From: Aphanothece sp. CMT-3BRIN-NPC111
GTDB lineage: Bacteria > Cyanobacteriota > Cyanobacteriia > Cyanobacteriales > JAHHGU01
Direction: 5' to 3'
Assembly (NCBI GenBank): GCA_019359765.1
Contig: JAHHGU010000011.1
Coordinates: 1 to 64,000 of the forward strand
Length of the DNA stretch: 64,000 nt
Positions 27,887-37,014 of this stretch are shown piece after piece. The notes under the pieces were generated by a model that had not been told where the DNA came from, ran no database searches, and saw nothing but the letters and a program-made list of their open reading frames with translations. The first letter of the stretch is position 1, and each line of letters begins with the position of its first letter. A program made the translations under genes and the position numbers.

Positions 27887-28141
27887 CTAACTTTGGCAAT
27901 TGAATCCAACACTATATGATATGGCACGATGTGCCGTGGGAGTGGCAAAAAAAGAAGGGAGAGAATTAACATCTCTCCCCCCTAAATTTTTGTTTGTTTC
28001 TACTGCACTTTGGTCTTTTAACTTTTTCCGCAGTGCTTGAGTCTGCTTTTTGAGTTGTCGGCGTCGAGCGGAACCGCCTCTACCTTTGTCGTTTCTACCC
28101 TCACGGCGCGGAGATTCCCAGCGCTTTAGTCGTTGAGCCAT
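27887..28141 (-). CDS. Small basic hypothetical protein
   Basis: The 84-residue product has a strongly basic N-terminal half (RLKRWESPRREGRNDKGRGG, then RRRQLKKQTQALRKKLKD) and an unrelated C-terminal half that may be junk read-through. The basic part looks like a nucleic-acid-binding peptide. No ribosome-binding site is obvious. Existence is plausible rather than certain. Confidence 0.45.
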   Translation of the reverse strand: MAQRLKRWESPRREGRNDKGRGGSARRRQLKKQTQALRKKLKDQSAVETNKNLGGRDVNSLPSFFATPTAHRAISYSVGFNCQS

Positions 28142-28375
28142 GATTACTGCATTTTAATCTAATTAAATTCTATCTTAATCAAAATGGAAATGATATGGCA
28201 ATAGGTTGCACTATACCATGACACTTCTGACTCCTGGATGAGTGCCACGGCTCTTAGCTCTGGGGTTGTTTTTGCCGCTCACCCGAAGCTTTGAATTAAT
28301 GCCACGTTAAAAGTGCTGCCAACTATTTCCAAGGTTAAACTGGGAAATTGCTCCTATTGAAACAGCCCTTCATAA

Positions 28376-28897
28376 TTAAAATCTTAAGCCAACGCCTCCT
28401 TGCACTGAGACGGCAGTTCCTCCCCCATTGCGGTAGGCATCAAAAGCAATGATGGCATTGCCAAAAATAACGGTGTTACTGTTGGGGACAACATAGTCAA
28501 TGCCCGGTTGTAAAGCAAAGCTGGTTTTATTGCCCACTGGCGAAGGCTTATCTCCATTTGCAAAAACAAGACCTGCTCCCAGGTAAGCATCGGTTTGCCA
28601 ACCTAGGGGAATATCATAGGAAACCGTAGGCACAATAGCTGGGCTAGAGCCAATTAGAGCCTGCGTTCGCAAAGAAAAGGGAGCTTCCAAGAGTTTGTAG
28701 CGTACAGCAATCACTCCACCAAGTTGGCGTCCTTCCCCACTTCCATCCTGAGTAACTCCAAGGGTACCACCCGCCCCCACATAACTTCCGTAAGCAGCCT
28801 GAGCAGATACTGGCTGAGACGTGAAGGCGAGACTAATGGCAAGGCTGCCCAGCGCGACGCCTACCACTCCTAACAAAAAATCCTTAAAACGTTCCAT
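28376..28897 (-). CDS. Putative outer-membrane beta-barrel protein
   Basis: The product (about 173 residues) has a signal peptide (residues 1 to about 33, ending PVSAQA). Alternating hydrophobic strands rich in Gly, Tyr and aromatic residues follow (SYVGAGGTLGV, DAYLGAGLVFA, VQGGVGLRF). The C-terminal residue is Phe, the usual last residue of outer-membrane barrels. The internal ATG is preferred to one seven codons upstream because TAGGA precedes it. About eight strands would fit. Function unknown. Confidence 0.7.
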   Translation of the reverse strand: MERFKDFLLGVVGVALGSLAISLAFTSQPVSAQAAYGSYVGAGGTLGVTQDGSGEGRQLGGVIAVRYKLLEAPFSLRTQALIGSSPAIVPTVSYDIPLGWQTDAYLGAGLVFANGDKPSPVGNKTSFALQPGIDYVVPNSNTVIFGNAIIAFDAYRNGGGTAVSVQGGVGLRF

Positions 28898-29013
28898 TTT
28901 CCTACCCCTCAACGCCAATCAAGCCAAGATTTTATACTATCTCTGTGTGGAGTGGTTAGTAGGGGAAAGCTTTTCCATCAACTACTAACTACTAACTACT
29001 AATAATCCTCGCA

Positions 29014-31227
29014 TTAAGGACATTGAGGATGGTCTCCTCCCTGCCTACAGATATAAGCAATTTGTTGACGATCTAAATTTTTTGCTTGGGCAAAATTGAC
29101 GCCTTTGACAATAGCAGGTTCTGTCATCGCTGGGCTTTGCTCGATAAATTCATCAGACTTAACAGTTTTTGAAACTGCAAAGCTTGCTCCCTGAAAATCG
29201 GCTCCGGCTAGATTTGCTCCACGTAGATCTGCCTTACTCAAATCAGCATTTCGTAAGTTGGCATTTTGCAACTGGGCATTGCTAAGATTAGCACCAGCCA
29301 GTTTGGTAGAACTGAGATTGGCATATTGAAGATTAGCTTGACCCAAATTAGCTGCTGAGAGGTCTGCCCCTTGCCAATCAGATTGAGTAAGGCGACCAAA
29401 CTGCAAATATGCCCCAATGGCGTTAACTTGACCAAGACGGGCACCCTGGAGATTAGCCTGAGTAAGGTTTGCTTCAACTAAATTCGCACCCGTGAAAATA
29501 GCATTTTCTAAGACAGCTTGACGCAAATCGGCATTTTGCAACTGGGCGCTGCTGAGGTTAGCACCTGTAAGGATGGCGTAGGATAGGTTTGACTGGCTGA
29601 GGGTGGCTCGGATCAGATTAGTGCGATTCATTAAAACATGGCTGAGCAGAGCACCGCTAAGGTTAGCCTCTTTGAGGTCGGCTCCACTTAGATCCGCAAT
29701 CCAATCATCGAATGTGCCAAAACGCCTGTCATCGCCAGTGCCATAGAAGCGGCTGCCGCGTAAACTAGCATTTGTCAGAACTGTGGATCGAAAGTTAATC
29801 CCGGATAAGTCAATTTTGTCCAGAACCAAGGTGAACGGAGCCACCCCCGTAGTAGCTGAACTAAGGTCAATACGACTGAGGTCTGCGCTGTGGACTTGAT
29901 TGCTGTAGATGCTGATAATTTTGGCGATCGCTCGCTGGGTTGCCCTTTGCCGTAAGGCAATCAACCGACGCTCCGACGGCATACCCCGGCGCTGCACAGC
30001 CTCCAAGTCATTTTTGAGCGATTGATTCAGTCGTTGCAGGTAGGGTAGGGCGTCAGGACCACTACTTACCAGAGCTTGCTGAATCGTATCAATCAGCCCA
30101 ACTGTTTTTTCCTGGGAAAGTAAATCTGCCAGGAAAGAAATGGAACGCTTGTCGTCAATAGTTGCCAACGCCATAACGGCTGCGCGCCGCTCTTCTAGAA
30201 CATTCCCAGATGTGGAACTTAATTGCTTGACCAGTGCCAAAAATTCCTGGTTTTTCTGCTGCTTTAATTCCCGCCGGTTGGTCTGACTTTGAATGTAAAC
30301 TTGAGTGCCAACAAAAGTGCCTAAGACGGATACCAGACAAGCAAAAGCCACAATCAGCAGAGTCAGACCAGGGTTTTGGCGCATCCAGCCCCGAAGACGC
30401 AACTGACCCCAACTTGGTTGTGAGATCATCACAATTGTGCTGCTCTTTTTGTGACGCTTATGGTTTAGCCCCGTTTCCTCATGCGCCTCTGGTACAGAAG
30501 AGTTTGATTGCGTCTCTACAACCTTCAACCTGATAGGTTGTCCACGCCCCAAAGAACTTGTCACAAAGGAACTTTCTGCTGTCACATGCGTGCTATCGGC
30601 ATCGAGAGCGAAGGTTCCACTTAATCTGTCGTGCAGTGTACGACGCCGGGGATCGAACAAAAGCGCTGCACTTTCCCCTAGCAGCATGAACCCAGCCAGT
30701 CCCAGTAATATGCCTAAATCGGGAAACGCACCAGTATAGCGCCAGATCATATAGGCGGTTCCTATGGGCAATCCCCAGCGACTGATGCCCTCCCGGATGA
30801 ATATGCTTCCCCAACCTGGAGGTGCCCCAGACGCCGTAACTACCCTAACACCAAACCAACGTTTGGGAAGGGTTTGACCGCTTTTTCTCAAGTTATACAG
30901 TTGCCAGCTTGCTGCCACTACTGGTGCTATTAATGCCCCACACCAGAACAAATTAGTCAATGGGGGCACTTGCGGCGTACTCTGTTGTCGCCTAGGCAGT
31001 GCGAGTGTTTTGGCGATCGCCTCGGAGCTAGCGGCTAGTAATGGGTTGAGGGGAACAGGCGCTGCTGAGTGGTTTTTTGCGTACAGGCCAATGTTATATG
31101 GAACCAGCACACTGACCGCAACCAGTGATAATTCTAGCGCCCAGGCCGCACAACGTCGGGTGACTAATGGCAGTGGGTTAAGTTGCACTGGAAATAACTG
31201 CCTGGGTTGATTTAAAACTTTTTTCAC
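29014..31227 (-). CDS. RDD-domain / HEAT-like / pentapeptide-repeat fusion protein
   Basis: The 737-residue protein has an N-terminal RDD membrane domain (about 18-215, with RRCAAWALELSLVAV and RRTLHDRLSGT). A further membrane helix lies at about 283-308. A HEAT-like segment follows (about 340-440, including AVMALATIDDKRSISFLADLL). A long pentapeptide-repeat domain (about 470-700, many AxLxN/AxLxQ repeats) forms a beta-helix. A C-terminal segment with two cysteines (YICRQGGDHPQC) is typical of such proteins. RDD proteins are often transporters or regulators; the role of the whole is unknown. It is isolated on its strand, with a gene for a beta-barrel protein downstream. Confidence 0.85.
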   Translation of the reverse strand: MKKVLNQPRQLFPVQLNPLPLVTRRCAAWALELSLVAVSVLVPYNIGLYAKNHSAAPVPLNPLLAASSEAIAKTLALPRRQQSTPQVPPLTNLFWCGALIAPVVAASWQLYNLRKSGQTLPKRWFGVRVVTASGAPPGWGSIFIREGISRWGLPIGTAYMIWRYTGAFPDLGILLGLAGFMLLGESAALLFDPRRRTLHDRLSGTFALDADSTHVTAESSFVTSSLGRGQPIRLKVVETQSNSSVPEAHEETGLNHKRHKKSSTIVMISQPSWGQLRLRGWMRQNPGLTLLIVAFACLVSVLGTFVGTQVYIQSQTNRRELKQQKNQEFLALVKQLSSTSGNVLEERRAAVMALATIDDKRSISFLADLLSQEKTVGLIDTIQQALVSSGPDALPYLQRLNQSLKNDLEAVQRRGMPSERRLIALRQRATQRAIAKIISIYSNQVHSADLSRIDLSSATTGVAPFTLVLDKIDLSGINFRSTVLTNASLRGSRFYGTGDDRRFGTFDDWIADLSGADLKEANLSGALLSHVLMNRTNLIRATLSQSNLSYAILTGANLSSAQLQNADLRQAVLENAIFTGANLVEANLTQANLQGARLGQVNAIGAYLQFGRLTQSDWQGADLSAANLGQANLQYANLSSTKLAGANLSNAQLQNANLRNADLSKADLRGANLAGADFQGASFAVSKTVKSDEFIEQSPAMTEPAIVKGVNFAQAKNLDRQQIAYICRQGGDHPQCP

Positions 31228-31358
31228 GTTTGGGCTAGATTTTGAGGAAATACAACACGTTCACAATTTTTAAATTTGTCAGTTATAGATTCATCTAGGG
31301 CAATAAAGTTGTCAGTGTTACTTGGGTCTATAAAGTTGTCAATACCACTTCCCCTACA

Positions 31359-31541
31359 TCAAGAATGCCTCAGCCATATATTGCCACTTTTCTGCCTAAC
31401 CAGCGACACTTTATCCCATTGATAGCCAGGATTGTATTTACTAGGCGGCAAGGCAAAGTAATACTGTCCTACTTCCTCATCAGTTGGTAACTTTTTAGCT
31501 TGAGGCTGATAACGGTTTTGCTCTAGCTGGGTTTTAGGCAT
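31359..31541 (-). CDS. Short hypothetical protein
   Basis: A 60-residue frame starting MPKTQLEQNRYQPQAKKLP and ending NIWLRHS has balanced, protein-like composition with a run of Tyr/Trp-containing motifs (GQYYFALPPSKYNPGYQW). An ATG 15 codons upstream is also in frame. No homology is recognised. It could be a real small cyanobacterial gene. Confidence 0.4.
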   Translation of the reverse strand: MPKTQLEQNRYQPQAKKLPTDEEVGQYYFALPPSKYNPGYQWDKVSLVRQKSGNIWLRHS

Positions 31542-32165
31542 CTGCTTACTGTTTCTTAGTTTAACTTTGTAGTGTTGCGGTATCAAGGAAGTTCAAGCAC
31601 TTTAATCAGCCTGGAAGTACCATCTACAGGATAAGGGGATGAGGTAAGAAAATAAAATGAATTTGAGCCACAAGTACATTACCGTGACTACATGCAATAG
31701 TCTTCATAGTTTCCCAGCACATAGCCAAATATAGCAATCCTTCAATTAGCTTTTAGGAATCCTCCAGATAGTAGAGACGCCCTGTCAGGGCATCGCTACT
31801 ATGCGTGCATAAGGGTGATGTCGATTGTCACTCTTCCTTGCTCGTCACTGCTATATAATTAGATTTAGTTCACTCTCCCGTAAGCTATTGCTACCATAGA
31901 GGATTTCTATAATCACTTCTAAGGCAATAAACTAGGGTCAATTCAGAAAGACACTATTTATATTCTGTGGCGTTACGCTGCTTGAATGGATAAAGTCTGG
32001 CGAAGAGGAGTTTTTAAGGAGAAAGTTGCTGAAAGCTAGTTTTTTTCGGCATATGGGCGAATCTGTATCAAATAATTCCGATTCGTTGACGATTAAACGC
32101 TAGGATGTAAGCTAAATAACATCTAAGTAGGATTAATACCTATCTTTAGTTAGAGATTAGAGAAT
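31542..32165. other. Intergenic region before the M16 protease pair
   Basis: More than 600 bases without a supported gene. At 31770-31801 a nested palindrome (GTAG ... GCCCTG-T-CAGGGC ... CTAC) of the common cyanobacterial GTAGAGACG family is present. Promoters for the M16 genes must lie here, but none is clear. Confidence 0.4.
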
Positions 32166-33437
32166 TTGTCTCAACTACTGACTGCTTCAATATTTCCAGC
32201 AGAGATCTTCATGCTGGACAATGGATTGACGGTGATTCATCAACACATTGCCGCCACGCCGGTGGTGGTGGTGGATGTTTGGGTTAAGGCTGGCGCGATC
32301 GCGGAGCCAGAAGATTGGTGTGGGATGGCTCACTTCCTGGAACACATGATTTTCAAAGGCACCAACAGGCTAGCACCGGGCGTATTTGACCAGGTGATTG
32401 AAAATACTGGAGGCGTAACCAATGCAGCAACAAGCCACGACTATGCCCATTTTTTCATCACTACAGCGGCTCAGTATTTAGAAGAGACGCTACCTGCCTT
32501 GGCGGAGCTACTTTTGAATGCAGCGATCCCAGAAGAAGAATTTGTTCGAGAACGGGACGTAGTACTCGAAGAAATCCGCTCCTGCTATGACAGCCCTGAT
32601 TGGTTGGCCTTCCAGACATTGACAGAGAGTATTTACCAGCGCCACCCCTACGGGCGTCCGATCCTGGGAACCGAAGCCCATTTGATGCAGCGATCGCCCG
32701 CTCAGATGCGCGGCTTCCACCAGCATCACTATCAACCAGAAAATATGACAGTGGTGATTGTTGGAGGAGTTGCCAAAGAAGCGGCGCTAGATCTTGTGAA
32801 TAAGTCGTTCCAGCACTTCTGTCCACGAGGTGATTGTCCCGTAGAGGAAGCAGAGGCAGAACCACCCCTTACAGAAATTAGGCGTCAGGAATTATACTTG
32901 CCCAGGCTAGAGCAGGCTCGCTTGTTGATGGGTTGGATAGGGCCAGGAGTAGACCAGTTGCGGGATGCCTACGGTTTAGATTTGCTTTCCGTACTGCTAG
33001 CAGAAGGAAGGTCTTCCCGATTGGTTCGAGATTTGCGGGAAGAGCAAGGATTAGTACAGGGGATTAGTAGTGGTTTCTCACTACAGCGGGACTCGAGTCT
33101 GTTTACGATTAGTGCTTGGTTAAAGGCAGAGCATCTAGAGCGAGTGGAGGCGTTAATACGCGATCGCTTATCGGAATTGGCGACCAACTCAGTGTCAGAA
33201 GCGGAACTGGCTCGATGTCAACGTCGGCTCTGTAATGACTACGCCTTTTCTACAGAAGCCCCTAGTCAGCTTGCCGGTTTATACGGGTATTACAACACTA
33301 TTGCCACTCCAGAGGTGGCGGTCACTTATCCTGAGCAGATTCAGCGGTTTAAGGCCTCGGATCTTCAGCAACTGGCGCAACAGTATCTTTCCCCTCACAA
33401 CTACGCAGTGACTGTACTTCAACCCAGTTGGTGGTAA
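32166..33437 (+). CDS. M16-family zinc peptidase, catalytic type
   Basis: The 423-residue protein has the pitrilysin motif HFLEH at residues 56-60 (two zinc His and the catalytic Glu) and the distal glutamate in RDVVLEEIRS, so metal binding is intact. The C-terminal domain lacks the usual Arg/Tyr pair (GLVQ where partners have GLAY). It starts with TTG, with no earlier ATG in frame. The next gene is a related M16 protein without the zinc motif, the classic arrangement of a two-subunit M16B peptidase. Substrates are unknown. Confidence 0.9.
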   Translation: MSQLLTASIFPAEIFMLDNGLTVIHQHIAATPVVVVDVWVKAGAIAEPEDWCGMAHFLEHMIFKGTNRLAPGVFDQVIENTGGVTNAATSHDYAHFFITTAAQYLEETLPALAELLLNAAIPEEEFVRERDVVLEEIRSCYDSPDWLAFQTLTESIYQRHPYGRPILGTEAHLMQRSPAQMRGFHQHHYQPENMTVVIVGGVAKEAALDLVNKSFQHFCPRGDCPVEEAEAEPPLTEIRRQELYLPRLEQARLLMGWIGPGVDQLRDAYGLDLLSVLLAEGRSSRLVRDLREEQGLVQGISSGFSLQRDSSLFTISAWLKAEHLERVEALIRDRLSELATNSVSEAELARCQRRLCNDYAFSTEAPSQLAGLYGYYNTIATPEVAVTYPEQIQRFKASDLQQLAQQYLSPHNYAVTVLQPSWW

Positions 33438-33478
33438 GTTTTAAGTTTTGAGTTTTGAGTTTTGAGTTTTGAGTTTTA
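33436..33478. repeat. TTTTGAG heptamer array
   Basis: About six tandem heptamers (mostly TTTTGAG) lie in the 140-bp gap between the two M16 genes. The same unit occurs at 12661-12693. Confidence 0.85.
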
Positions 33479-33578
33479 AATAAAGATTTTTAACTGAAGG
33501 CTCAGCAATCATAAGCTATAAGTATATAACTGCCAGAACCTAATTTTTTTGAACAGATCCACGAGAGAGAACACAATA

Positions 33579-34883
33579 ATGGTTCAAGTCAATCCCAGTG
33601 TGACGCGATCGCCACAAGACTCTATTATCCATCGCACGGTTTTAGAAAATGGCATCGTTGTGCTGGCGGTAGAAAATCCAGCCGCTGATATCATTGCTGG
33701 TCGCATCTTTATCCGGGCAGGTAGCCGCTGCGAACCACAAGAACAGGCGGGACTATCTCACCTACTTTCAACAGTTCTTACCAAAGGGACAAAGCAACTG
33801 TCATCTTTGGAAATTGCCGATCGGGTGGAGTCAATCGGAGCTAGTCTTAGTGCTGATGCTGCTAGTGATTACTTCCAACTGAGTCTGAAAACCGTTTCTG
33901 CCGATTTCGCGGATATGTTGCAGCTGGCAGGAGAGTTGTTGCGATCGCCAACATTCCCAGAAGCCGAGGTGGAACTGGAGCAACGCCTCACCCTTCAAGA
34001 TATTCGTTCTCAGCAAGAGCAGCCCTCTACTATCGCCTTTGATCAACTACGGCAGGCTATGTACGGGCAACATCCTTATGCCTTATCAATTTTGGGGACA
34101 CAAGCCACGGTGTCGGCGCTGAGTCGCTCTGACTTGCAGCACTACCATCAGACTTATTTTCGCCCCGATAATATGGTGATTAGTCTTGCTGGTCGCCTGA
34201 CAGCAGAAGATGCCACCGCCTTAGTTGAGGAAGTTTTTGGAGATTGGCAGCCACCACAAAAACCTTTGCCAGTGCTACATCTGCCATCGGTGACGCCCCA
34301 GCCGCGCAGAATTATTAGCCCCCAAGAAACCCAGCAGTCAATCGTGATGTTGGGCTATCTAGCCTCATCGGTGCAAGAAGCCGACTATGCCACTCTAAAG
34401 CTGCTCAATACCTACTTGGGTAATGGTCTTTCCAGTCGCTTATTTGTAGAACTGCGGGAGAAGCGGGGCTTGGCTTACGAGGTATCGGCATTTTACCCTA
34501 CGCGCTTGGATAGTTCCCATTTTGTAGTTTATATGGGCACTGCACCAGAGAATACGGCGATCGCCCTAGAAGGTTTGCAAACAGAAGTCGAACGCATGAG
34601 CACCACCCAGCTGACTTCAAATGAACTTCAGGCATCTAAGAACAAGCTGCTGGGTCAGTACGCCTTGGGCAAACAGACCAACGCCCAACTCGCCCAGGTT
34701 TTCGGCTGGTACGAGACGATCGGCTTGGGAATTGAGTTTGATACTCGGTTTGAGGAAGATGTCAATAGCATCACCCCAGAAATAGTGCAACAAGTCGCTT
34801 GCCGCTATTTCATTGAACCATATGTGTCCTTAGTTGGCCCAGAGAAGGCAGTAAACCCTTTGGTAGCACCGCCGACATCTTAA
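33579..34883 (+). CDS. M16-family peptidase, non-catalytic partner
   Basis: This 434-residue M16B-type protein lacks the zinc motif (LSHLLSTVL where the partner has HFLEH). It keeps the C-terminal substrate-binding region with the Arg and GLAY motif (SRLFVELREKRGLAYE). It starts at the ATG at 33579; a TTG ten codons upstream is possible. Together with the upstream HFLEH protein it probably forms the active heterodimer, each subunit supplying half of the active site. This inference rests on known M16B pairs. Confidence 0.9.
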   Translation: MVQVNPSVTRSPQDSIIHRTVLENGIVVLAVENPAADIIAGRIFIRAGSRCEPQEQAGLSHLLSTVLTKGTKQLSSLEIADRVESIGASLSADAASDYFQLSLKTVSADFADMLQLAGELLRSPTFPEAEVELEQRLTLQDIRSQQEQPSTIAFDQLRQAMYGQHPYALSILGTQATVSALSRSDLQHYHQTYFRPDNMVISLAGRLTAEDATALVEEVFGDWQPPQKPLPVLHLPSVTPQPRRIISPQETQQSIVMLGYLASSVQEADYATLKLLNTYLGNGLSSRLFVELREKRGLAYEVSAFYPTRLDSSHFVVYMGTAPENTAIALEGLQTEVERMSTTQLTSNELQASKNKLLGQYALGKQTNAQLAQVFGWYETIGLGIEFDTRFEEDVNSITPEIVQQVACRYFIEPYVSLVGPEKAVNPLVAPPTS

Positions 34884-35070
34884 TTTTTGGTGTTAGTAAT
34901 TAGCTAACAAATACTCTCGAAGCCATTTAATTCCTTCTGATTCTGCTTGCAGTTTAAAGGTTGAAAGTTGTAGGGAAAAAATTCTAAATTGCTCACTTTC
35001 AACTGGGTATGTCTACAATAAATGTACAACCAGAAGTAATATAACAACTGTTTGCAGAGGGTTGATTTTA

Positions 35071-36165
35071 ATGCGTAGAAACTTGATTCAAGAGTGGCCC
35101 AGCGTTGGTGCGATCGCTCGCTGGTTAATTGGTGGCAGTGGATACTGTCTAATGGCAATTAGCCTGAGCCACTCGCCTGCTGTGGCAAGTTCAGAAAGCG
35201 TCGTCAATGATGCCCAAAATGTCACTCAGGTTAAACTTTCAGCAACCGTCAACCGACCAACTCTTAACGTTGGTAGCAAGGGCGTTGAGGTATCTGAACT
35301 CCAGGCAACCCTGAAATTGTTGGGGTACTACACTGATGCAGTGAATGGTCTCTATGGACAGAGTAGCGCGATCGCTGTTTCTAAATTTCAGAAAGCTGCT
35401 GGTTTGCAGGCTGATGGCATTGTTGGCCCTGAAACCTGGAGAAGCCTGTTTCCAGCGGCACCACCGACACAGCCAACTTCGTCATCCTCCTCAACTAGCT
35501 CCCCAGTAGCTTCTTCGGTTGCGTCTACCACTAGCACCACAACCAAGCCAACCACTTCTGCAACGGCTAGTACCAACCCAAAGCCCGCAAATTCTCCATC
35601 TCCCTCAAATAGCTCCCCAGTAGCTTCTTCGGCTGCGTCTACCACTAGCAGCACCACAACCTCGCCAACCAGTTCTGCAACGACTAGTACCAATCCAAAG
35701 GCCGCAAATTCTCCATCTCCCTCAAATAGCTCCCCAGTAGCTTCTTCGGTTGCGTCTACCACCAGCAGCACCACAACCTCGCCAGCAACTTCTAGAACTA
35801 CTAGTACTAGTACTAGCTCAAAGCCTGCAAATTCTTCATCTCCCTCGAAGAGCTCTAGGGTAGCTTCTTCGGTTGCGTCTACCGCGACCAAGCCAACCAA
35901 TTCTAGAACTAGTAGTACCACCAATCCAAAGCCCGCAAATTCCCCACCTAAATCGGTCGATTTACCAATTCTACAATTAGGTATGCAAGGTCCTGCTATT
36001 GCCAGGTTGCAAGAGCGGCTACGTACCCTTGGCTTTTTCAAAGGAACCGTAGATAGTGTCTTTGGCCCACAAACACAAGCTGCTGTTCAAGCTGCTCAAC
36101 GCAATTTCAAGTTAAATCCTGACGGTCGAGTTGGCTCCACAACCTGGAGATATCTACTGCGTTAG
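35071..36165 (+). CDS. Exported protein with two peptidoglycan-binding domains
   Basis: The product (about 364 residues) has a signal peptide or N-terminal anchor (about 1-43). A PG_binding_1 domain (about 60-118, LNVGSKGVEVSELQATLKLL ... DGIVGPETWRSL) follows. A Ser/Thr/Pro/Asn-rich linker contains four imperfect copies of a 38-41-residue repeat. A second PG_binding_1 domain (about 298-360, LQLGMQGPAIARLQERLRTLG ... DGRVGSTTWRYLL) ends the protein. ATG at 35071 is preferred to a TTG three codons upstream because GAGGG lies about 11 bases before it. The protein probably spans or anchors to the cell wall. Confidence 0.85.
   Translation: MRRNLIQEWPSVGAIARWLIGGSGYCLMAISLSHSPAVASSESVVNDAQNVTQVKLSATVNRPTLNVGSKGVEVSELQATLKLLGYYTDAVNGLYGQSSAIAVSKFQKAAGLQADGIVGPETWRSLFPAAPPTQPTSSSSSTSSPVASSVASTTSTTTKPTTSATASTNPKPANSPSPSNSSPVASSAASTTSSTTTSPTSSATTSTNPKAANSPSPSNSSPVASSVASTTSSTTTSPATSRTTSTSTSSKPANSSSPSKSSRVASSVASTATKPTNSRTSSTTNPKPANSPPKSVDLPILQLGMQGPAIARLQERLRTLGFFKGTVDSVFGPQTQAAVQAAQRNFKLNPDGRVGSTTWRYLLR
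35497..35940 (+). repeat. Tandem coding repeat in a Ser/Thr/Pro linker
   Basis: Four units starting AGCTCCCCAGTAGCTTCTTC (35497, 35611, 35728; degenerate at 35851) are spaced 114, 117 and 123 bp, encoding the low-complexity linker of the two-domain wall-binding protein. DNA-level similarity is high, a sign of recent unequal duplication. Confidence 0.85.
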
Positions 36166-36194
36166 CGTCCAGTCAATAGCTTCTATGTTCGCTT

Positions 36195-36228
36195 AATAGG
36201 CGCTACCCAAAGACTGGGAGCGCCTATT
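36195..36228 (+). terminator. Terminator hairpin after the peptidoglycan-binding gene
   Basis: AATAGGCGCT and AGCGCCTATT form perfect 10-bp arms, with an inner CCCA/TGGG pair, 30 bp after the stop codon. The tail is A/T-rich (GAGCATTAATTTT). Confidence 0.7.
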
Positions 36229-36443
36229 GAGCATTAATTTTAAAATTATGTCCTTGGATAGAGGAGAACATCCATTCTTGAGATAGAGGAATTACTCTTA
36301 TGAAAGCGGTTACTTTAAGCATTACAAGAGAGGAATACTCAATCCTAGTTACCTGATAAGTTACTGCTTTAATCTGCTGATTTAAAGGCAGGTTTGAGAA
36401 AGCCCTCAAGATTCTTATTAAAAGGGGAGTTTGATAAAAAGTT

Positions 36444-36923
36444 ATGTCTATTAAACGTGACAATCTAACAGAGCGTCGTCTTGAGGAAGAAAGCTACATT
36501 GCTCGTGAAAATAACAATACTGCTAGTGGTTTGCTGCTAGGTATTCTTCTCGCTGCAATCTTGGGTCTCGCCGGTGCTGCTTTCTACTTCATGAACCAAC
36601 GCCAAGAATCCCCAACTAAAATTTTGCCCATTCCTGTACCCAATAGTAGCCAGCCGCAAAGTGAGCCGCAGACTACACAGAAAGACACAACTATCATTGA
36701 CAGAACCATAAACAAGACTAAGGAAGTAATTCCGGTTCCTCAACAACAAGCACCAGCTCCTCAACAAGAAGCTCCTGACATTAACATTAACGTTCCTAGT
36801 CAGCAACAAGAGGCTCCTGATGTGCAACAACAGGCTCCTGACACTCCTGACATTAATGTTGCCCCTGAGCAACCACAAAATCAAGATACTGGCACAAGCA
36901 GTACAGGCTCAGATCAACAGTAA
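36444..36923 (+). CDS. Single-pass membrane protein, Pro/Gln-rich (paralogue A)
   Basis: The 159-residue product starts with a short acidic/basic cytoplasmic head (LTERRLEEESYIARENNNTA), one membrane helix (about 29-50) and a long Pro/Gln-rich tail with repeats such as PVPQQQAPAPQQ. It shares the whole layout and many motifs with the next gene (RxLEEES, ENNN/DNNNA, INxxVP). An AGGGGAG site precedes the ATG. No function is known. Confidence 0.75.
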   Translation: MSIKRDNLTERRLEEESYIARENNNTASGLLLGILLAAILGLAGAAFYFMNQRQESPTKILPIPVPNSSQPQSEPQTTQKDTTIIDRTINKTKEVIPVPQQQAPAPQQEAPDININVPSQQQEAPDVQQQAPDTPDINVAPEQPQNQDTGTSSTGSDQQ

Positions 36924-37014
36924 AACTCAGAAGGATTGCTTAAATTGGTCTAAAAGAGCCAGGTTTCAAAAATCCTTTGTGCCCTAATTTTATCAATGAT
37001 TTCTAGCAGCAACT

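Noticed and set aside
35388..36041. 217-residue open frame antisense to the peptidoglycan-binding gene
   Set aside because: It arises from the Ser/Thr/Pro repeat codons read backwards and gives a Glu/Val low-complexity protein with no start signal.
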